A stretch of 43,314 nucleotides of DNA from Discostella pseudostelligera (GCA_036940085.1 JALLBK010000121.1:1-43314); one strand, 5' to 3'; shown: positions 1 through 14,300, counted from the stretch's first letter. Notes: generated by a model from the sequence alone, not told the origin. Numbers and translations are program-made.

Positions 1-620
1 CCTGCACCTCTGCACCTTAGTAATGATGATATGAGCATTCACCCTCATTGATCAACATCTCCACCCCTTGCCCTAGTTGTTGCTTTGTTGCTTTCTTGTC
101 TTTGTTCATCTGTCACCTTGACCCCATCAGCATCTTCCTCTTCAGCCCCAGCAGCACCACATTTCTTAGCTAATATTCTTTCTTATGTTCTCATCTTCTT
201 CATCATGACCCCCCTGCTGCTGATGGTTGCCTTCATCAATATGTATGAACCTTAGCAGTCCCCAGTTCTCCTCATCATTCTGCTCACCATCATCAGAATT
301 ACAAGTATCAACTCCAGTCTTGTTCATTGTATCTCCATGATTCTCCATGTTGTCTGTCTCCCTCCTTCTCCTTCCTGCTGGTTTCATTTATTCACCTAAG
401 CAGCACTCTCAGGCAGCAGGCAGGAGTGGTAGAACAATCTCATCCACAGAGGCAGGAGTGGTAGAATCTCATCCACACAGCAGTATCACCATCATCAGGA
501 CAATGTGATCACTGATTGCTGATCACTAATAATCACCATCATTGGTGGTGATTGGCTCTTCTACCTACTCCTACTTACTATCTCTCACAATCTCCCTCTG
601 ACGACTGCCTCAGCACTCAG
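1..620. other. Left-flank non-coding stretch with small repeats
   Basis: No gene is supported here. A minus-strand open frame at 166-387 is acidic and low in complexity and matches no family I recognise. Two tandem direct copies of a 29-32 bp unit (419-450 and 451-479, starting GGCAGGAGTGGTAGAA) differ mainly by a 3-bp gap. A short hairpin follows near 530-553 (AATCACCA against TGGTGGTGATT). The next feature, at 621, is the foldback element. Confidence 0.5.
419..479. repeat. Two-copy tandem repeat, about 30-bp unit
   Basis: Copies at 419-450 and 451-479 both read GGCAGGAGTGGTAGAA, then ATCTCATCCACA. The first copy carries three extra bases in the middle. They are head to tail without a spacer. 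Confidence 0.7.
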
Positions 621-1051
621 GCCCTTCCTTACAGTGGGGATGGACGACAGCGACAGACAATCTGTTGATGTTCGCTGTTAGATTTCCCGTCCTTACAAGA
701 CACTTTCTTCCAACAAATTTCATCCTTCGAAAACCAAAAAGATTTCGAAGGATGAAATTCATCCTTCGAAATTTTCTTTGCCACAGCGACAGATGCTCCT
801 TCGATGTTGACACAAACACAAGTGTAAGGATGGGAAATCGAATAGAAAACATCGACAGACAAGATTTGTAGATCTCTAAGAAACTTCTCTAAATATTGTG
901 AAAGTTATCTAATATAAGTAGTTAATAAGCCGGGATTTCTCCCTGTGGATCATCGCGGAACTGCAAGGCCGGGTGTTCAAAGATTCTCGCCGACGACAGC
1001 GAAGGATCGTCTATCGATGTCTTCTACCATATACCCACTGTAAGGAAGGGC
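621..1051. mobile_element. MITE-like foldback element with perfect 18-bp terminal inverted repeats
   Basis: The ends GCCCTTCCTTACAGTGGG (621-638) and CCCACTGTAAGGAAGGGC (1034-1051) are exact reverse complements. Inside is a second, imperfect inverted pair of about 40 bp (about 654-698 against 823-864; shared core GATTTCCC[GA]TCCTTACA). At the centre is a perfect 17-bp stem (716-732 with 743-759, around ATCCTTCGAA) with a 10-nt loop, and a further direct copy of TTCATCCTTCGAA at 758-770. CACTCA lies just outside both ends (614-619 and 1054-1059) and may be a target-site duplication, though it is offset by one or two bases. There is no transposase frame, so this is most simply a non-autonomous DNA transposon. 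It sits about 290 bp upstream of the EF-hand gene. Confidence 0.75.
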
Positions 1052-1339
1052 TTCACTCACTCAGCGCGGACAGACGCGATGCCACGTGTAATATTGGGAA
1101 GTCGAGTCATTCATTCTGCTTTTCTGCCGACGCCGAATGCCGATGCATGCCGAATAGAAGGCAAACTTTGCCGACATGCCGACGGCAGAATCAACCCAAC
1201 GCTACCCAACGCATCCTTCATCCGCCGCGCAACATGGTAGTAGGAGTACTATTATGCATCATATGGTAGTTATCCTGAGATACGTCATGTTCATCTGAAT
1301 CGAACGACTCTATTAAGACACGAACCTGAAACTCACACA

Positions 1340-2071
1340 ATGGCATACACAACCTCGAACGATAAAAAGGAGGCCTTCTTACCCTCGCGACGAGTATCAT
1401 CCATCTATGAATCTCACCTCCAAACATCCCAGGTGGGTAATGCTCAAGTTCGAATATTAGCTTTGGCAAGTGGATTTGGATTAATCGCATGTTCGATATT
1501 AATATGGACGCGTTGGATAGTAGATGCTCGATTCGCATCATTTGAACTCATTATATCATTGACTGCATTGGCGGTGGGAGTATGCGCATTTATATTAGAG
1601 AGTAACCTCGTCATTTGTGAGAGGCCACGGACACTTATGTTGGTGTACGCACCAGGCTTACGTAGAGTTATCGGAAGGGGGTCGATGTATGCCGTTACCG
1701 GCTTGCTTCAATGCACTGTCTTTCATCCATTGCAGCTACTTGTTGGGCTATTCACAGCTATCGTTGGCATCCACATGATCCAGATTGGCCGGAAAGCTTC
1801 TATATCCTTAGCATTATTGAAGCAATCAATCACAGATGAAAAGGCATTAATTGAGGCTTTCCAAAACAATGATAAAAACGGTGATGGAATATTGGAAGTA
1901 TTCGAATTCGATGGGTTGCTCCTTGCAATTGGGGTTGAATTGGACAATGATGAATTGGATGCCGCCTTCAGATCGATTGATACAAATAACGATGAAAAGA
2001 TTGCGTACGACGAGTTCCGGAGCTGGTGGAAAGCATGCACCGCTGAGGCTGAGGCTGGCTTTTTTGTGTAA
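1340..2071 (+). CDS. Four-TM membrane protein with C-terminal EF-hand pair (COPI-associated-like)
   Basis: 243 aa, single exon. Hydrophobic segments lie at about residues 38-56, 67-87, 114-125 and 129-147. After them comes an EF-hand pair with loops DKNGDGILEVFE (178-189) and DTNNDEKIAYDE (214-225). Loop 1 has the full Ca2+-ligand pattern (D, N, D, backbone, E at position 12). Loop 2 has D, N, D and a final E. A four-helix membrane domain followed by EF-hands is the layout of protist COPI-associated (Tvp15-like) Golgi proteins, so a Ca2+-sensing secretory-pathway membrane protein is the likely role. The EF-hands are seen directly; the COPI-associated assignment is inference. The ATG at 1340 is the first in frame. 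It converges with the dynein gene, whose stop is 259 bp beyond this stop. Confidence 0.85.
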   Translation: MAYTTSNDKKEAFLPSRRVSSIYESHLQTSQVGNAQVRILALASGFGLIACSILIWTRWIVDARFASFELIISLTALAVGVCAFILESNLVICERPRTLMLVYAPGLRRVIGRGSMYAVTGLLQCTVFHPLQLLVGLFTAIVGIHMIQIGRKASISLALLKQSITDEKALIEAFQNNDKNGDGILEVFEFDGLLLAIGVELDNDELDAAFRSIDTNNDEKIAYDEFRSWWKACTAEAEAGFFV

Positions 2072-2329
2072 ATATGGCGCGCTGGGATCGCTGGTAATGG
2101 AAAGTTGATGATATCGTTTCAGAATTAGACTTGTGGTGCATCGCCTGTAATGATGTGCAATGTTTCTCTCGCTAATGCCCTCCACATCTGCTCAATGTGA
2201 ATTTATGAACATAGATAATAGTTGTAATGTGTACTTGAACGAATTGCTTATTCAAAGAGTGGATAGTAGTATTAAGCAGTCTATAATGCCAATGAGGTCA
2301 ACAATCGACTATTTTTACGGACGCTATGT

Positions 2330-5300
2330 CTACGTGTTGCAAAGCATTGCCGAACCTCTGAGAGTCCAATGACTGGGTGGCTTGTCTTCCGTGCAGGGAA
2401 GGTTTGCAAAGAAGATGAAATTCCGGTCAGTTCGAGAGGCATACTTGTAAACTGGGCATTCGTATGGACCAATGTTGCCAAATTGCTCCTTTTTCGATTT
2501 GTCCTCTGCCTTTCTCTCATTTGCAGTCACATGCAATACTGTCATCGGTGCGAACAGTTGTTTCGGTGCGGATTCCACGAGGTTCGACTCTTGGCGAGAC
2601 CATGCCGCGCCGTCGAGACTAAGGCCGTGAATGTAAATTCCTTCTTCAGGAGGAGCCTTAATTTGCTCAACTCGCTCAAAGCTTGTCACTTCGGTGTGAT
2701 ACACCACATCATTCAGTGCCCATTTCTGAGACTTATGTTTCCGTGTCACTTCTTGCTTCATTGCTGTTAAACAGCCATTGGGATTGAAGAAACCAGTCAA
2801 CCAAAAGCTGTTGGGTCGTCCGTTGTTCAGCCATGTCCGGTATTGATTATCTCGATTGAGTAGCGATGTAAACCAGAGACCCAAATTTGGCATCCTCCAA
2901 GAAAATTCATCTCCAGTGAGAGTGTTCTCCCAGAAGTAGGGCACTTTCGCATCAAACATGCTGTCGAGAGTTTGCTGAAGCTCCGCTGTCATGACGACCT
3001 CGCCGTTGATTGCCAGCTGCAGTTGGGACAACGTGAACCGTACCTTTGTCAACACGTTTTGAAATCGTTGAATCTCTTGGAAGAGGAATATGTTCATCGG
3101 AATAGTCAACCCGCCAATCTTTTTGATCTTTGCTTTGTAATCATCTTCGTCATAATCCTCCGGCAAACGTTTTAGCAGCTCGGATGCCTTTTCGTAAGCA
3201 ACATCTTCCCTCGATATACCACCGTCGCCACCTCCACCCTTGGGTTGCGTCTCGCCGAGCCTTTCGAAAAGTGACGTTGCCTCCTTAACGCAATAGGCCA
3301 AGTCAGCGTTTGGATGAAGACCAAATATTTCAGGAGAATCATTTTCAGGTAATTGCTCAATATATCTCCGGCAGTCGGAGTGCTCGGGGAAGCTCGGTAC
3401 AATGTACTGGAAATCATTCGGCAATTTTAGGACAGGTGCAATGGGATTGTAGGCATACCCGTCTTCACACGTCCTCTCTGTCAGCCATTCTTTTGTGTAA
3501 GTTCTGAACAATCGTACATCTAAGCTGTCAGTGATCTTCCCACCATATTGCACGTCTGCTACCATGTACCTAAAATAAAACGATCGTATTAAGTCGACGT
3601 GGTAGAAATCACTATATATAGGAGTATGTGGTGATGAACTTACTGAAAAGTACTCCAACTGATTTCGCCATTGTAGAGATGCTTCTCCAAGAATAACATA
3701 CAACTTTGGAGGTCACCATTGTTGTATTCGTAAGGAATGCACCAACCCAAGGGTCCAAACTTTCGACGTTCCTGGACAATACTGTGAAGGAAGCAGAGAG
3801 CGAACAGCAGCTGCCTCCACTGAGCCGTCTCGACTCGTTCCAATCGATCTTGATCGACCATGACACCTGGGGTGTAACTGCGTAGGAGACCTGCTCTGAG
3901 ACCAGCAGGGTGGTCGTTCGTGACCTTGGAGCACATTTGAAGCAAGCCCAGAGGAAACTCAGGATGCGGCAGGGCAGTGATGAACAAGCGGAAATTTGGA
4001 TCCATGCCACCTTTCAACTTGTTGATGATGGACTCCATGTCATTCATCAGTCCCAGGCCAAGCTCGCAATTCTGTAGCAACACCCAACTTCCGTTTATGA
4101 CACCAGCATTGATCGCTTTCAAGGCAACAGGCTCCTGTCCTTCACCTAATGAAATCACAGCGGGAGCGGGAAGTTTCTTCTTACGACAAAGCTCAATGAT
4201 ACTATCAGTTGGATCAGATCCTCGACTGAGAAGAAAGATCACTGGAACCTCTGGCACCATGTCATTGTACACCATATCAATGGTGTCCGTCACGGGCTCA
4301 ACATATGTCGGTCCCATGTCTTTAGTGTTTCTGATGAAGTCTTTGCACATAAGAATGGTCCTGTCCACTCGTAAGCACCTAACGAGGAGTAGTTTGAGGA
4401 AGGATCCAATGTCAGGTTGGTCCTTTAGCCTTTGCTCGTAGTCTGGGATTGGGACCTGTTCCGGCTGATTCTCTTCGTACCATCTCTTCCATGCGCTTTC
4501 GTTTGAAACCATGCGATCGACGAGGCTGGAGTAAAATTCACTCGAGATTTGTAGTTGAACAACGTTCAACCACACTTCGTTGCTCATCCACTGGAAGGGC
4601 TTTCTCTGCACATTATTGACATCGAGCGCCGCTCCACCTCTCAAGAAAACCGTCACATCAGTACTTTTGAGGTGACCTACCGTAACCAGGATTCTCAGCG
4701 TGACAAGGAGGACAAACGTCAACTTATCTTGTTCATATAAGCCACGGTTAACATATCGATATGTCACATAGGTCATAGTTTCGATGATGTTCGATACCCG
4801 CTTACTTGCCAACGCAGCTTTCTCTGCCTTCTCTATGGAACCAACGAAAAGCTCAAGGAATTGAGTTAAACTTGTTTGGTACATGACATTGACTAAACTC
4901 ATTTCCACAATACTAAAGTATAACACTGATCCTCTGGTGGCAACTGAACGGAACTGTTCCCGCTTCTCTGCGATGTTTGACCTTGTGACATCTGCAGCAA
5001 TCAGTTTGGTATTTACTTCGGCGGCTTTCAACTTCGTATTTGCCAAAACAGCCACAAGCTCTTCGTCATCTAAAAGATCGCCAGTGTTGCTTGTCAAACG
5101 TTCCAAGAGACTTGCATCAAGCAACATCAAACTCTTCTTGTTGGAATTCACTTGTTCCAGAACTTGGGTTAGCTGATCCTCGAGTGCTTGTTGCTCTTTA
5201 CTGATAACTACTCCCAATAATTGCTCCTCCAAACCCTTCTGTGTAACTGTGAAATCGATCAGAGTCGTCTTCGATTGCAGCTCTGGGCTGAAACTCGGAT

Positions 5301-8300
5301 TGGACAACCGGGAAATGAAGAACATCTTGAAGTTAGGATCGTAGTCCATCATTTTGTCGCTCACGTTAACATACATCCTAGACCCTTTCTTTATGATTTC
5401 CTTCTCCATCACAGGGTCTAACATTGGATCAATGTCATCTTCCACTCCCACGATAATAAGGCTCTTGCCTTCGCCCATGCAAAACTCAAGCTTATCCTTC
5501 AGCTTTGGATCGGACAGCTCCACGATATTTTGTCCATTCCAGGTTGGAAGATTCATCCGCTCTTTGTTCTTGATCCAACGCAGTGCCTGACCTTGTGGAT
5601 CAATGATTAAGGGAAAACGAGTACTGCTCGTCACGAGAATGCCATTCTGAGTAGAGAGAGGATCAGTGGGGAGCCCATCCATATTCCAGTCGCCGATGGT
5701 CCCCGCATTAGCAAGGAATGACGTAACGTCGAGGTTACGCGTTACTGGTACATTGCGAGCTTCGCAATCGGCGGTGAATTTCTCGTTGATGATGTAATTC
5801 CTGAATTGCTGATTGAACGGGCCGCAGTAGCTCATGAATGCACATCCGATTGCGCAATCACCAACCAAGCGCCTCTTTTGGTCACTAAAGTTGGCTGCGT
5901 CTTCGGTCCATCGAGCACGCTCGCCGGCCAATCCAGAGATCAGGGCAGATGCTTGGTTCATTTTCTTCTGCAACGCCATTGCTCCCTCTTCGATGCTGCG
6001 TTTTTTATTCATTTGCTCTTCAAACAGCCTCTGGAGGTCAGCAACCTTTTCGATACACACTGATAATCTACCCTCAGCGACAGCAAGTGCTTCATTCGCA
6101 GCCTCCATTTGTCCTTCAGCTACAGCCAATGCATCTAATTTCGGCTTTACAATTTTACTCGCCTCGTGGTATGACTTCATCGCTCGAACGTACGTGCAAA
6201 GACCTTCCGCTGCAGTACTAGCGTTTTTAGCAACAGATGGCGTGAATTGCTCTACATCGATGTACACAGACAAGAACTCGATTGTTTCGTCGTTTATCCG
6301 ATCCTTCCCCTTATTTCCAAAATCAACAAGCTGGTTCAGAAAATTCGGACTGCTCATCATGATAAGCGCCTGCTTGAAGCTCGGTTCAAACCAATTGATT
6401 TCCTTCTTCGCAATGGTTGTTTTCATGGGTTGGATCTTGCTGAGTGGCAGCCGGAACAGAATCAGAACGCAATCGAACACTAGTTTGATGATGTCACTTG
6501 GATTGGCCAGTTTCTTAATCTCTCCGATGTGCGCGGGTTTGATGCTGTTAATCGCGGCATTTGCTTCGTCAACAAATGGTTGAGCTTTGGCAAGATCGTT
6601 TGCACAGCTCATTTTTTCGGATGCAATCCTCGACGCATCGGCCTCACATCTAGCCTTTATTCCTGCCACTTGCTCGCCTTCTGTCTTGGCCTCGGTAGAG
6701 CTTATTTCGAGACTTTTCAGCATCTTATTAGTGCTAATCGTGGCTTCTTCAAGCTTTGCTTGCTCAGCGGCAAGCACAATCTTCATAGCCTCTACGTCCT
6801 TAGCACCTTGGATGAGTTTATCAAGTCCCAAGTTCACTCGACTTTCTTTCTCTTTCAGGGCACCTAGCTTCTCGCTGTACATTGACTGGTAGGCGGCAAT
6901 AAAACTGAGATAACTCTTGGGCGTCTGGTAGACCTGTCGTCTCATGCTGCGGAAATATTCGTCGCAGACATCGGATGCCATTTTGTGGACCATGCCCATG
7001 TGAGTCATTAGCGACGCCTTTATATCTTCAGTGCAATCGAGCGGAAAGTTCTTGATGAAACCGTGGCTGACGCTCACAAGAGCCTCCTCGGGCCATGCCA
7101 AAAACCAGTCAATGGTAGGGCTGCTGACTAAGCTTGGAAATTTGCGCGCTCGGATAGGAAATTTCGGGTTCATCGGAGACATGCAAAGTATAATGTGCAG
7201 ATTGTCTCGAACGCAATCAATGAAGAATTGCCTTAAATTGTCTGGGGTGTCCTCCTTTCCTGGACGCTCGCGTAAGAAGTCTTGACGTAGGTCAGAAGTC
7301 ATGGCCATCATTTCATCCTTGGGAAAGAGCCCAGGCACCTCTCCAGTTGAAAGTATCGAGTTGATGGTTTCAAGAAATACCTCATCCTTTATTTCACTCT
7401 CGGTGAATAGGAAAGTCGTCGGCTGGCGCTTGTGGCCCGCGTTTTTATACAAAATACGAATATCATCCATCAGGGCAGCTCTGTTGTACTGCTTTGTGAG
7501 AGTTATCTGGAAGCACATTGCCTTGGAGATATATGAAGCAAGGCGAGTCAAGCTTTGTTTGCCGCTCCCTCCAACGCCCACTAGCAATCCACTACACCGC
7601 GGCATCTCAATAAGCCTACTAATTCTCAGCATGTGCTTCAATGCATCTTCAAAAAGCACAAGTTCCATCTTCTTCGAAGGATATTGCTCATTGTATTTGT
7701 CCAGAAACATGCAAGCACGATCGCGAATCATCTCTAGCGTCCCGCCATCTTCATACACTCTTGGGGCTTCTTCAATCAGAACGTCTTCTGCATCATAGAC
7801 GTCGTCTCGGAGGAAACTGACCATGTATTTGGGAGAGCTGCAAGCGGCGTCATAAATATCGCCTCCAAAGATTTCGCGGCCAATATCGGTTATAAATCCC
7901 TCGTAGCTCTCTTTGTCTTTGATGGTGGCGAGTTTGTCACTGAATACGCGGTCACATTCGTGCTTCCATAGGCCCAGCAGCATGTTCTTCGGCGAAAAGT
8001 CTTTCAGCAATCCTTCTTTGGCACGCAAGCCGCCATTGATGATGGACTCTTTGGGTGTGAACAAAATGCCTTGGAAAACTCTACTCAAATCTCGCATGTT
8101 GAAGACATAATGAAACTTAGAAGGAGTGGGTAGCATCTTGGACTTCATAATTCTCCACACACGGATCGTCGCAGTAGTCAGTTTTCCGACGACACCAAGC
8201 GTGGAGGCATCAAAGTCTTGGCTTGTGAAGGAACAATCCAACATTTTGCCATAAATGTCATTGATACTCGTTATGCTCGGAAGGACTAGGTTGAAGATGA

Positions 8301-11300
8301 AAAAGTTCCTCTTGAGACGATTAGGTATATCATTCTTGCCTCCTCCTGGATGTTGCATAGCGGCAAGGTATTGCAAGTCCTCACACGTCTTAAAGTCACC
8401 CCTCTTATCCTTGTCCAGGAAGTAGAAACCACCATGCTCGATAACCAACCGCACCAGCTCTAATGTAGTTTGGTCGCCCCATTTATTAACCTCTGGCATC
8501 GACACATCATCAAAGAATATGGTCATTTTCTTGCCGTTTGGTGGACCAAAATTCTTACCACCCCTTTTGTCTAGTTCAGCTTCGATTGAATACTGAGCCA
8601 AGCCAGGAGTCGTCGCAGACGAAAAGTTTATCCGTTTAGTGAGCATAGAGTTGGGGTCTTGACCTGCAAGGAACATTAACTGTGTACTTGTTTTCGCTGT
8701 GCCCTCTGCACCTACAACAAGAACAGGGCCCTTCTGTCTATGGATTGTCCTAATGACATGCTGGGCTCGAGTAGAATCCATAGTGGGGATGAGAAGGTTC
8801 GAAAAATCAAGCTTCCCTCCGCCAGGCGCCGTCCACTGTGGAGGTTTCCATTTTTCCCATTCACCGGTAGAAGAGTTAACAAAGTACTCGTAAATTGTTT
8901 CGCCCTCTTGTACTCTGGGCATGGATTTCGCATCATCGCGAGCACGTAGCCATGCGTCGAACTTCATTCGATCCTCTGCTTCCAACAATGCTCCTACACT
9001 CCAACACAGGCAATAGACGAAGATTCTTTCTATCACTTTGGAGTTGCTGCCAGTGAAGCCACAAACGGGACCTTCGGCTAGCCCTTGAAACAGTTGAGTG
9101 AAACTAGATATTCTTCCCACGCGGCCTTCTTTCAACACCTCCGACGTATTACGTTGCAAGAAAGTAAAGCAAGGACCAGGGTCTGTCGGAGTACTTGTAC
9201 CGATCCACTTATCAATAAGTGATCGCAAAAGAGTTTGGTAATTTGCATCAGATCTCTTACGAACCCACGCTTCTAATACTGGACCCCAATCCAAGTCAGT
9301 GTCGCTGACGTAGATAATTCCAGCACGAGATACTGTTGCTGGGGACGCATTCACAAGAGTTTCTACCTCGAACATAATCTTCACATTATCTGTCATGGGA
9401 ATGCGGTCGCCATTGGCAAGTGTAAGGATTTTATTGTCGTCCAGAACTGTGTTGAGATCTTCAATCCAAATCGTATCAACGGGTCCATCTGCAATAATCC
9501 ACGTATTGAACGCGTTGTTTCGATTATTATATTTCGCCCAAATTGCCGCAAAGACTCCAGTGGTCCACTCTCCACTCAAAGGATCGGTTTCTCCGTACAT
9601 TTCTTGAGCCCGGATTGCCTTAGGATTAAAGCGGATATCTTTGAATTGTACCCCTTCACACTCCTGAAGCGTATCTTTCAAGCATCGAAAGATACAGGAT
9701 TTGCCTCCCCCTGACGGTCCAACAAGCATGATACCGTGCCTCACTTTGATTGTTTCATAAAATTGCTTAACCTTCAAGACCCAGTCATCATGATAAACAA
9801 GACCGTACTTGTCGACAACAGTTTTGAGAACTTCTTCTTCTTTGGGATATTCACCCTTCTGAGGCGGAGTCATTCCTGGGAAGAGGTCCGCCAAAAGCGA
9901 AAGAAATAACGGAACATCTTGGGCTACGAGCTTAGAGAGGTTCATGTCTCGAAGAGTTCTATAAACAAGTAAGGCCTCTTGCTTGTCCGTGTTTTCACGC
10001 TTCGTGGCGCCCATAGTCCTAAGCACGGAAAGGATATTTCGTAATCCCCAGTCATAATGTCTCTGATTACTCAATTGCTCCTTGCAGGTCGAGTACAAGG
10101 CATAAAACTTCGCCGAGAGAAGATCAAAGTCTTTGTATCCCACAGAGCACATCTTGACCTTCTTGATGATCTGAAAATCTGGAACCATCATTGCGACACC
10201 CCTGAAAAGAGCCTTTAGATTCTCTGGAAGCTCCTGTCGCCCAGCGTATCCAGGGTTCATCGTGATGAAGAAGGCACATACTGGTTTTAGAACAACGTTT
10301 TGCGGATCTCCTGGAAACTGGAAGAACTCTAATCCCTGCTTCTTTGCATTTTGGACGGCAAGCACTTGTTGGGCAACGACGGATAAGACGGGTAGCGCAA
10401 TGCGATTGAACTCGTCAAAGCAACCCCAGAGACCTCCCTGGCACAAGCCTTTGTATATTTTAGCACAATCGGTGTACTTCATTTGGTCTGTGCAGTTTGT
10501 TACCACCACAAATATTCCGAGTGTGTTCCCCAGATCCTTGGTCGTCTCAGTTTTGCCGGTACCCGCAGGGCCAGCGGGTGCGCCACCGAAGTACATCCCA
10601 AGCGCTTGCGCAAGAGTGATATAACATTTATCCGTGAGAGGGGTAATAACCAACCGCTCTTTCGCACCAAGATATTCATACTGGTAGTTGAAGTCGACAT
10701 CAGAGATTGACACCACGGTTGCACCGTCGTTGCAAACATCATCTGCGGCACTTGGACGCCAGTAGAATCGAGCTTGTTTAAGCCAATCAAAGTCATTTGC
10801 ATCGTGAACAGTCTTATTTTTGACGAGCATGGCCAATTCATTTGCAATGTCACGCTGGTGGACATGAACAGTCACCAAAGTCTCGATCTTCTTCCTATTC
10901 ACCTTCGTTCCAAGGTCCTGAAGACACCAGTTCGACATTTCAGTCAAAACTTGAGATTGCCGTACACTATTGTCTTTCATGGCATTCTTTTTGGTGCTGC
11001 TTTGCTCAAGAGCGGCTTGGGTTTCATAAGTCCACATAATTTGGATGGACAAAAGAGCGAACTGGGCAATATTACTATCAACTAGAGGTCTGAGTTTGGA
11101 GAGATCGCTTTGAATGTCGAGCACCTTGGCAGAACATGATCTAGCGTGGTCTTTGAGAGTCAGTCTCATCCTTTGGAGAAGCAAAGTAAGCCAATCTTCG
11201 ATATTTCCCACTGCTTTCACTGGAGTTATGAATGGGATAATTTCGTGGCCAGTACCTCCCTCTCCATGGAGCTTGTGAATGATAGTTTTGTCCTTCTTAT

Positions 11301-14300
11301 CATGTTCAACATATTGGATTGCGTCAAAGACGTTTCCGTAGTACTCATTCATCGCCAATGGATCCGAACCTTGCGAAAGGATGGTGAGGAGCTTGGCATT
11401 CGAAACGAAGTAAAACCTTGGGAATGCCTTTTGCTTTTGTTCCAAGTATCCCTCGAGCGATTTTTGACACTTTTCAAGTTCACCGTACATTGTGGGTAGA
11501 GTGTTTTTGAGAAGCTCATCGGCACAGCATTCAACCACGTTCCTGCACTCGCTAGCCTTGATCATAATTTTCGCCCAGTCCTTGTCAACCTTGGCAAACT
11601 TTTTCGCTTCCTTCGGGAGTTGCTTTGCAATATCACCTCCAGTAAAGACCGATTCGAGAGCACACCACAACATTTGAACCTTCACCCAGCTCTCGAGTGT
11701 GTCGGATGTTTCAGATAGTGATCCAAGAAGCTCTTGGGCTACGTCTCGGAACGGCGTGACATGACGCATTGTAAGTATCGTTTGTAGGTTCATCTGGGCT
11801 TCCTCAAGCTCCTCTGCCACCAACGGGGTCGCTTTGAGAATGTAAACTCCACGATCCCTCCAATCCATGAACATAAACTCTTTTGACTTCCATTCGACCT
11901 TCGTCTCATTAAGTTGCTGCTCAATCTTAAGTTGCTTATCGGCCCCATCGGTGATTTCGATTATCTTGTCGCTGACAGAGGCTAAGTTGGAGTCGAGTAA
12001 CGTTTGCAACTTAAACTCGGGGTTGCCAGCAACCTCGAATGTGTTATTGCATATCTTGATCACCTCGTCCCAGTGCCTTGCTTTAATGGAGGCTTTTGAC
12101 AACTCCGCGAGAAGTGGCAGGATTGTCTGGAAGTCTTCAATCTCCTTCCTCAATTGAGAATATGACTCGTAATCGCGCAGCTTGCCGGGCAACTTTTTGA
12201 ATCTACCAGCATATGCCTCCATGATGTCGGTCATCTCAGATACATTGTTAGCCACAGAATCCCAAGTCGTAAGCTTCCATTCATTGATTGAACGAATGAC
12301 ATCAACATAGAGGTCGAATAAGAGTGATGCAAGTTTAATATCCTTCTTGACCTTTTCAAGACCGGGATATGCCTGATGCGGCAGAGCAAACAATTCTTCT
12401 CCTCCATGGTACAATTCGAACTTGCGTTCTCGAATCTTTGCTTCCTCCCGAAATCTGGATAATCGGTCTACGGCCTCCATGGGAGCCAACCCTTTAATAA
12501 GTGGGCCATTCTTTGTGAAGTCACTGTAGAACTGTTGAACATCAGACTTGAACACGGCGATATCATTAACCAAGCCCGTCTTAAACACAATCTGCGTGCT
12601 GGACAACTCATCGGTGCGCGCAATTGCCAGTAGAATCATCTTCTTCCAGTTAGATCGTAGAACTGTCTTCTTGTCAATCTCCTCCTTCTCCATAAAGCCC
12701 GAAGGCAAATGGCACTCCAGCAGTCGGTACATATCCATTATTGGATCAATGTCCATATCAACAGAACATTCCTTCTCTCGCACTTCTTTGAGAACTTGCA
12801 TCATGAAACCGAGCGAGTCTAGATCTTCTACTTTCCGAGACAACTTGCCCACGGTCACACGTGTATATTCCGTCATCGACTCAAGCTCCTGCTTTGCACG
12901 AGAATGGAAATTCTCCGAATACTTCAAAGTCCATTTGTTACAATCTTCTCGGAGATGCATCTTTAGATGCTTGGTATTGAGAGAAAGAGCTCCGATGATG
13001 TGGATAGAACTGACTTTCCCAATTTCCTTCTCAAATGACCCGAAGTGTGCTAACTTTGTCTCGTAGCTCTCGAGCGAAGGGTTTGTCTTGAAAAACTCAT
13101 CATACGCTGCATCCTTGTCATCCTTCCAAAGCCAATCATACGTCTTGAACGAATCCAGGTACTCAGCCACTGTGTTCCTGATGCCTTGGATGCAGCCCGT
13201 CAGGAGCAAGGCCACCTTCACAAGCTCAATATCCTTCGTTATGCGATTAAAGAATGTATGCGTGGCTTGCTTATCTTTCGGCAAAGCTGAATGTCCCCAG
13301 TCGTTGATCTTCTTGTAGCAAGATAACACAGCTTGTGCGGACTTGTTGATGCACTGCTGAATTTCGTCAAGTGAAGGCGAGAGTGATACATTTGGAGGAA
13401 TGAGCTGTACATCCACTTCAAAAAAGGGCTTCGATGCTTGGATAATGTTGGTTCCCTTTCGTGAGCCAATGCGCTTCTTCAGTGCATCCATTGAATTCTT
13501 CGCCGAAAAAAGGAGAGCTTGGTACATGAAATGGTTGTAGTGATCACGCAACTTCGCAATTTCCTTTTCTGGGGCGCATTCGATTTGAGATTCAAAGTGA
13601 TAGGTCGTAATATGCTGCAGTAGGTCGGACACAGCGTTCTCAATCTCCAAATTTTTCCCCTGCAACAGACTAGATTGGCCAGTGATGTGAGACTGCTGCA
13701 TGATGACAAAATCAGACACAGTGAAGGATAAGTTCTCTGGCAGGTCGACCAGCAAAGTCTTGGACACTATCTTCAGGTTTTTCTCAACTCGATTCTCAAT
13801 GATGTCATTGATGCATGTTACAAGCTCTTTCAACTGCTTTAGACCGACATGGACGTGATTAATGTAGGGATCAATATTCAACGAGGTCCATGTCAATGTT
13901 GTCATTCCTGGTCGTAGTTTCCACTCGAAATCTTTGAAGTGAGGTCTCAACACGGCGGCAGTAACGGGGATAACAGTGGCCTGGATACGGTCGTACTCAG
14001 AAAGGGCCCAGTCAAGCTGTGCGTGAAATGTCTTGAATTTCTCCTCCTGCACGAGAGCAATCTTGGCGCTCTCTGGTACATCAATCCCCATCCTGTCAAG
14101 GCATTTTGCTTCGCGGATGAGCTGGAAAATGTCCCGATCGAAGTTAACATAGAGCCTGTTGTCGTCGGGGTGGCGGATGATAAGCGTTGCTTGCAACCCA
14201 GTCTTTGCCCGGTCGATGGATGCCACCCAAGCTTTGTACCACGTGAATTCGAAGGCTACCAACGTCCTGGCAATTTTGTTGTACATTTTGATGATCTTCT

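Noticed and set aside
166..387. 73-codon minus-strand ORF, acidic and Gln/Asn-rich
   Set aside because: No recognisable domain and no good splice partner. A second frame (39 codons) follows in another register, but the join is not supported.
3640..3645. In-frame TAA in dynein as a sign of a pseudogene
   Set aside because: It lies at the start of a canonical 74-nt intron, and splicing restores the conserved C-terminal motor sequence.
5834..6583. 249-codon plus-strand ORF antisense to dynein
   Set aside because: Shadow frame of the dynein stalk region; Ser/Ala/Leu-rich with no independent signal. The same applies to 15242-15886 and other antisense frames in 2330-16479.
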